Origin: Pseudobdellovibrionaceae bacterium
GTDB lineage: Bacteria; Bdellovibrionota; Bdellovibrionia; Bdellovibrionales; JAMPXM01
Direction: 5' to 3'
Length of the DNA stretch: 6,986 bases
Assembly (NCBI GenBank): GCA_913776405.1
Contig: CAJYOV010000620.1
Location: 1 to 6,986 of the forward strand
Positions 4,758 through 6,986 of this stretch are shown piece after piece (position 1 is the stretch's first letter; every line of letters starts with the position of its first letter). A program made the position numbers and the translations under genes. The notes below the pieces were generated by a model that worked only from the letters and a program-made list of their open reading frames with translations, was not told the DNA's origin and searched no databases.

Positions 4758-4979
4758 ATGAAGAGAGATAACAAAGGCTTAGTGCTCAATTCGGATTTTC
4801 CGACGTGGGAGCTTTCGTTGCTCGCGATGCTTCTGTTGACCGCGCTCGGTGTCGGTTTCCGCTCGTCGATGAAAACTTTTCCCGACGTTTCAACGTCGCA
4901 GCTCTCGTCAGACCCTTACGACGTACGCCCCGAGAGAACTCAGGCGAATTCAATGAATCGCGTAGAAACGGGCCTCTGA
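4758..4979 (+). CDS. Small single-pass membrane protein of unknown function (73 aa)
   Basis: It is a 73-residue protein starting at ATG 4758. A short basic N-terminus (MKRDNKG) precedes one hydrophobic helix at about residues 16-31 (ELSLLAMLLLTALGVGF), followed by a polar tail of about 40 residues ending in TGL. By the positive-inside rule the N-terminus is cytoplasmic and the tail periplasmic. The layout is faintly like a Flp/TadE-type small pilin or pseudopilin (a Glu at the head of the hydrophobic helix), but the canonical prepilin cleavage site is missing, so I do not make that call. No cysteine or enzyme motif is present. It is monocistronic: a strong terminator overlaps its stop codon, and a repeat-rich region precedes it. 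It diverges from the response regulator, which suggests but does not show regulation by it. Gene confidence is good; function unknown. Confidence 0.68.
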   Translation: MKRDNKGLVLNSDFPTWELSLLAMLLLTALGVGFRSSMKTFPDVSTSQLSSDPYDVRPERTQANSMNRVETGL

Positions 4980-4995
4980 TCCCAGAGGCCGTTTT
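4971..4995 (+). terminator. Intrinsic terminator overlapping the stop codon at 4977
   Basis: GGCCTCTG (4971-4978) and CAGAGGCC (4983-4990) form a perfect 8-bp GC-rich stem with loop ATCC, followed by GTTTTC. The TGA at 4977-4979 is inside the hairpin. This is the clearest plus-strand terminator in the window. Confidence 0.78.
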
Positions 4996-5040
4996 CGTCA
5001 AAGGCATTTTCGGTCAGAGGGCCTTTCGCTCAAAGGCCGC
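4992..5040. repeat. Three imperfect tandem copies of a 15-17 base unit
   Basis: TTTTCGTCAAAGGC (4992-5005), TTTTCGGTCAGAGGGC (5007-5022) and TTTCGCTCAAAGGCC (5024-5038) are three imperfect copies sharing TTTCG-n-TCAnAGGs. They lie between, and slightly overlap, the ends of two convergent genes. The third copy contributes to the hairpin at 5020-5038 and to the stop of the lipoprotein gene. Confidence 0.45.
5020..5038 (-). terminator. Hairpin at the 3' end of the Arg/Asp lipoprotein gene
   Basis: GGCCTTT (5020-5026) and AAAGGCC (5032-5038) form a perfect 7-bp stem with a five-base loop that contains part of the stop codon 5032-5030. On the minus strand no clean U-tract follows. It may protect the 3' end or terminate weakly, possibly together with the hairpin at 4971-4990 used in reverse. 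Confidence 0.38.
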
Positions 5041-5701
5041 GAACAGACTTTTCGATTTGAACGTCTTCGCTCATATCTGAAATCAGACGCGCGGTCTCGT
5101 CGGCATTGAGACGCAACTTCGACCCCAAAGCTTGAACTTTCGAGTCGGCAATTTTCTTGCCTTGATAGAGGTTGCGGAAGTCCGTGAGCTCAAGACCAAG
5201 CTCTTTAACTCCAGTCGTGTCTTTGGCTTCAGCCATGACGATAGCGCGCACCAAATATGTCGCCGCGTAATGCGAGATCTCATAGTTGTTCGCGAGATTA
5301 ATTACGCGCGCGTCCGTACTTACAAATTTTGGGCTTACGAACTTTGGTGTCGCGAAAACGAGCCCCTCGGCTTTCAAGCTCTCTGCGCTTTCCGCAAAAC
5401 GAGGGCCACGGCGACCTGGGCCTTCGTGACGATCAAAATCCTGGCGGTCCCAATCGCGACGGTCGAAACGGTCGCGATCGCGACGATCACGGCGTTCGTG
5501 ACGATGATCACGGACTTCAACGCTTGCATCGTCATCCGATACGATTGCCACAGCGCCAATCACAAGAGCTGTCGCCGCAATTTCATCTGACGTACAACCG
5601 GGTAGAACTGAAAAGGCGCCAGCCGCTAGTGTAAGCGTCAAGGCCATGCGAACTGTCGATTTAGAAACAGAGTTCAAAGTCGCGCGCTGAAAGCGAGTCA
5701 T
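5030..5701 (-). CDS. Lipoprotein with Arg/Asp-rich segment, unknown function (223 aa)
   Basis: This 223-residue protein starts at ATG 5701, with GGGGGA (5712-5707) five bases before it as a good ribosome-binding site. The leader is long: a basic region, then a hydrophobic core at about 19-33 and lipobox LPGC with Cys36. Met19 could also start a shorter signal peptide but lacks a ribosome-binding site. After Cys36 comes a second hydrophobic patch (about 41-55), then a highly charged stretch at about 64-101 made of Arg, Asp and His with a few aromatics (RRDRRDRDRFDRRDW and similar). The C-terminal 95 residues (about 130-223) look like an all-helical domain, including NNYEISHYAATYLVRAIVMA. No catalytic motif is seen. 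It is probably anchored to the inner or outer membrane facing the periplasm; the charged stretch could be disordered and bind peptidoglycan, polyphosphate or nucleic acid, which is speculation. It sits 131 bases after the pilin pair on the same strand. Confidence 0.8.
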   Translation of the reverse strand: MTRFQRATLNSVSKSTVRMALTLTLAAGAFSVLPGCTSDEIAATALVIGAVAIVSDDDASVEVRDHRHERRDRRDRDRFDRRDWDRQDFDRHEGPGRRGPRFAESAESLKAEGLVFATPKFVSPKFVSTDARVINLANNYEISHYAATYLVRAIVMAEAKDTTGVKELGLELTDFRNLYQGKKIADSKVQALGSKLRLNADETARLISDMSEDVQIEKSVRGL

Positions 5702-5721
5702 GATAATCCCCCGAAGAACTG

Positions 5722-5756
5722 ATTAGAGTTGAAACGAAACCCCGTGGTTTCATTTC
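5722..5756 (-). promoter_or_regulatory. Promoter/operator candidate for the Arg/Asp lipoprotein
   Basis: On the minus strand TCTAAT (5727-5722, five of six matches to TATAAT) would start transcription near 5715, leaving a short leader with the ribosome-binding site. No -35 hexamer is present at the right distance. Instead there is an inverted repeat, GAAAcGAAACC/GGTTTCaTTTC (5731-5741 and 5746-5756), with one mismatch and a four-base loop. This could be an activator or repressor site over the -35 region, or a 3' hairpin of the pilin transcript. Confidence 0.35.
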
Positions 5757-5810
5757 GCCGTTCGGGAGCTCTCTTAGCGAGAAGAGTGCCAAGCGTAAGT
5801 GGTGTCTTTG

Positions 5811-5836
5811 TGGGAGTTAGTGGGTGTGGGAGCTAG
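5811..5836. repeat. Short direct repeat at the pilin stop
   Basis: TGGGAGTTAG (5811-5820) and TGGGAGCTAG (5827-5836) differ at one base. The second copy contains the stop codon (5835-5833) of the pilin-like gene. Possibly replication slippage; no function is evident. Confidence 0.35.
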
Positions 5837-6399
5837 CCGTTACCACCGAATTGAGTGCCGATCATATCGGGGCAGCCTTTATCTTTATTTCGATAAGGTA
5901 AGCGCGTGATGATGTCGTCGCCGTAGACGTCATCACCGTCTCCTGCACCTTGAAAGATTCCGTCAGGTCCAGCAGAGTAGATCGCGTCGTAGCGACAATC
6001 GACGTGGGAGCTTGACGTGAACTCATCGTCGTTTTCATCGAGAACATACATGTGGCCCCACGGATCTTTCGGAATGCCGCTGTAGCCAAGCGCTTTCCAA
6101 GACGCGAGAGCCTGCGGTGTCTCAGCCCAAGTGTTTGGATCCGTGCCCGCGCCCCACCCCTGCCCGCATGCCGTGCAGCTACTTAAAGCTTTCGTGAGCG
6201 TCTGTCCATTCATGTGAATCGTGTTGGCACTTGCTTGCGCGAGGCTCATGTCTGCCGTAACGGCTGAGACCTTCGCACGATCTGACATGCCTTGCATGGA
6301 GGGCACTGCAATAGCGCCAAGAATTCCGATGATCGCAACGACCATCATCAGTTCAACAAGCGAGAAACCGGACTGCGATTTGGAAATTGAAAATTTCAT
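5833..6399 (-). CDS. Type IV pilin/GspG-like pseudopilin, downstream tandem copy (188 aa)
   Basis: The N-terminus has a class III signal: an 11-residue basic leader ending in Gly11, cleavage before Phe12, then SLVELMMVVAIIGILGAIA with Glu16 (position +5 of the mature protein), the hallmark of prepilin peptidase substrates. The C-terminal part has DPWG (112-115) and an acidic glycine-rich loop, YSAGPDGIFQGAGDGDDVYG, at 141-160. This resembles the calcium-binding loop of GspG, the major pseudopilin of type II secretion. Cys75, Cys78, Cys135 and Cys176 could form two disulfides. At 188 residues it is longer than typical GspG (about 140-150) and closer to type IVa pilins. It should assemble from the inner membrane into a pilus or pseudopilus with machinery encoded elsewhere. 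The start is supported by GGAAAG (6413-6408) eight bases upstream. It lies 19 bases after the paralogue's stop, so the two are surely one operon. Pilin versus pseudopilin role is unresolved. Confidence 0.9.
   Translation of the reverse strand: MKFSISKSQSGFSLVELMMVVAIIGILGAIAVPSMQGMSDRAKVSAVTADMSLAQASANTIHMNGQTLTKALSSCTACGQGWGAGTDPNTWAETPQALASWKALGYSGIPKDPWGHMYVLDENDDEFTSSSHVDCRYDAIYSAGPDGIFQGAGDGDDVYGDDIITRLPYRNKDKGCPDMIGTQFGGNG
6308..6394. repeat. 87-base segment identical to 6900-6986
   Basis: Every base matches the copy at 6900-6986 (offset 592), and the match runs to the window edge. It encodes the leader and hydrophobic helix of the two pilin-like proteins. The rest of the two genes differs at many synonymous and amino-acid sites. 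Confidence 0.85.
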
Positions 6400-6418
6400 T
6401 TCAGAATCTTTCCAGCTT

Positions 6419-6986
6419 TTAGCCGTTACCGCCCATTTGAGACCCGATCATGTCAGGGCATCCCTTGTCTTTGTTTTGATAAGGCAGACGCACGATAATG
6501 TCGTCGCCATAGACGTCGTCACCATCGCCGCCGCTCTCGAAAATGCCGTTTGGGCCTGCTGAATAAATCGCATCGTAACGACAATCGACATGGGAGCTCG
6601 ATGTGAACTCGTCGTCGTTTTCATCAAGAATGTACATGTGGCCCCATGGATCCTTTGGGATCGCATTGTAACCGAGAAGCTTCCAGGCAGCTAGAGCCTC
6701 GGCTGATTCCGACCACGTGTTTGGGTCCGTTCCAACGGCGCGTCCTTGGCTACAGGCAATGCATTTTCCGTTTCCAAAAGCGACGGTCAGCGTTTGACCG
6801 TTCATGTGGATCGTGTTGGCACTTGCTTGCGCAAGACTCATATCTGCCGTAACACCGGCCACCTTTGCACGATCAGACATGCCTTGCATTGTCGGTGCGG
6901 CAATAGCGCCAAGAATTCCGATGATCGCAACGACCATCATCAGTTCAACAAGCGAGAAACCGGACTGCGATTTGGAAATTGAAAAT
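6419..6986 (-). CDS. Type IV pilin/GspG-like pseudopilin, upstream tandem copy, 5' end cut
   Basis: The frame reads from the right edge to TAA 6421-6419. It begins at FSISKSQSGFSLVEL; only the first two codons, MK if like its neighbour, are outside the window, so the full protein would be about 190 residues. An internal ATG at 6940 is not the start, because it would delete the leader and cleavage site. It has the same architecture as the downstream copy: Gly|Phe cleavage, Glu at mature +5, DPWG, and an acidic loop with GDGDDVYGDD. The four cysteines are also conserved. Identity is about 84% (about 30 substitutions plus a two-residue insertion, FGNGKC versus LSSC). Changes concentrate in the middle (about residues 69-108), the part expected to be surface exposed in a filament, while the helix and acidic loop are nearly invariant. 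It is probably the first of the pair to be translated. Confidence 0.88.
   Translation of the reverse strand, partial: FSISKSQSGFSLVELMMVVAIIGILGAIAAPTMQGMSDRAKVAGVTADMSLAQASANTIHMNGQTLTVAFGNGKCIACSQGRAVGTDPNTWSESAEALAAWKLLGYNAIPKDPWGHMYILDENDDEFTSSSHVDCRYDAIYSAGPNGIFESGGDGDDVYGDDIIVRLPYQNKDKGCPDMIGSQMGGNG
6900..6986. repeat. 87-base segment identical to 6308-6394
   Basis: This is the second copy of the exact repeat that encodes the pilin leader and hydrophobic helix, extending to the last base of the window. Its true length is therefore unknown. Confidence 0.85.

Noticed and set aside
5132..5634. Two overlapping plus-strand frames (152 and 101 residues) opposite the Arg/Asp lipoprotein
   Set aside because: They are complements of Arg/Asp codons, which seldom create stops. 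The minus strand has a lipobox, a good ribosome-binding site and a sensible protein.
6308..6986. Tandem pilin genes considered as an assembly duplication artefact
   Set aside because: The two copies differ at about 30 amino-acid positions plus a two-residue insertion and many silent sites, so they are real paralogues.

Overview
The window looks like a chromosomal segment of a Gram-negative bacterium with moderate GC. It encodes two lipoproteins with clear lipoboxes, tandem type IV pilin/type II pseudopilin-like proteins and an OmpR/PhoB-type response regulator. The mix of a matrixin-type lipoprotein protease, pilins with a GspG-like acidic loop and many small unassigned secreted proteins makes me think of Bdellovibrionota or another former deltaproteobacterial lineage. 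That is an impression from remembered families, not a proof. There is no tRNA, rRNA, CRISPR array, transposase or integrase that I can see.

Layout. 1-534 (+): the end of a small helical protein, then a short exported protein whose start codon sits in the loop of a strong hairpin. 614-2149 (+): a 511-residue protein with about 390 residues of proline-free, charged coiled coil fused to a C-terminal alpha-crystallin (Hsp20) domain. This is the most unusual protein here. 2160-2402 (-): an 80-residue helical protein, convergent with it. 2565-3179 (-): a matrixin-like zinc metalloprotease lipoprotein. 3180-3720: 540 bases without a credible gene but with several strong helices, including a possible three-way junction. 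3739-4452 (-): the response regulator, ending in a good intrinsic terminator. 4453-4757: a divergent intergenic region carrying four copies of GTCTTAAC, two of them inside a perfect 14-bp inverted repeat. 4758-4979 (+): a 73-residue single-pass membrane protein followed by a strong terminator. 5030-5701 (-): a lipoprotein with an Arg/Asp-rich segment. 5833-6986 (-): two tandem pilin-like genes, about 84% identical, the upstream one running off the window edge.

How the parts may work together. Several products are cell-envelope proteins: two lipoproteins, one exported protein, one membrane protein and two pilins. The response regulator diverges from the small membrane-protein gene and the repeat cluster lies between them, so that regulator or another factor could act there. 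The pilins read toward the Arg/Asp lipoprotein on the same strand, but a 131-base gap with its own promoter-like elements suggests the lipoprotein is a separate unit. No pathway is reconstructed in full. The cognate histidine kinase, the pilus assembly machinery and the prepilin peptidase are all absent from this window.
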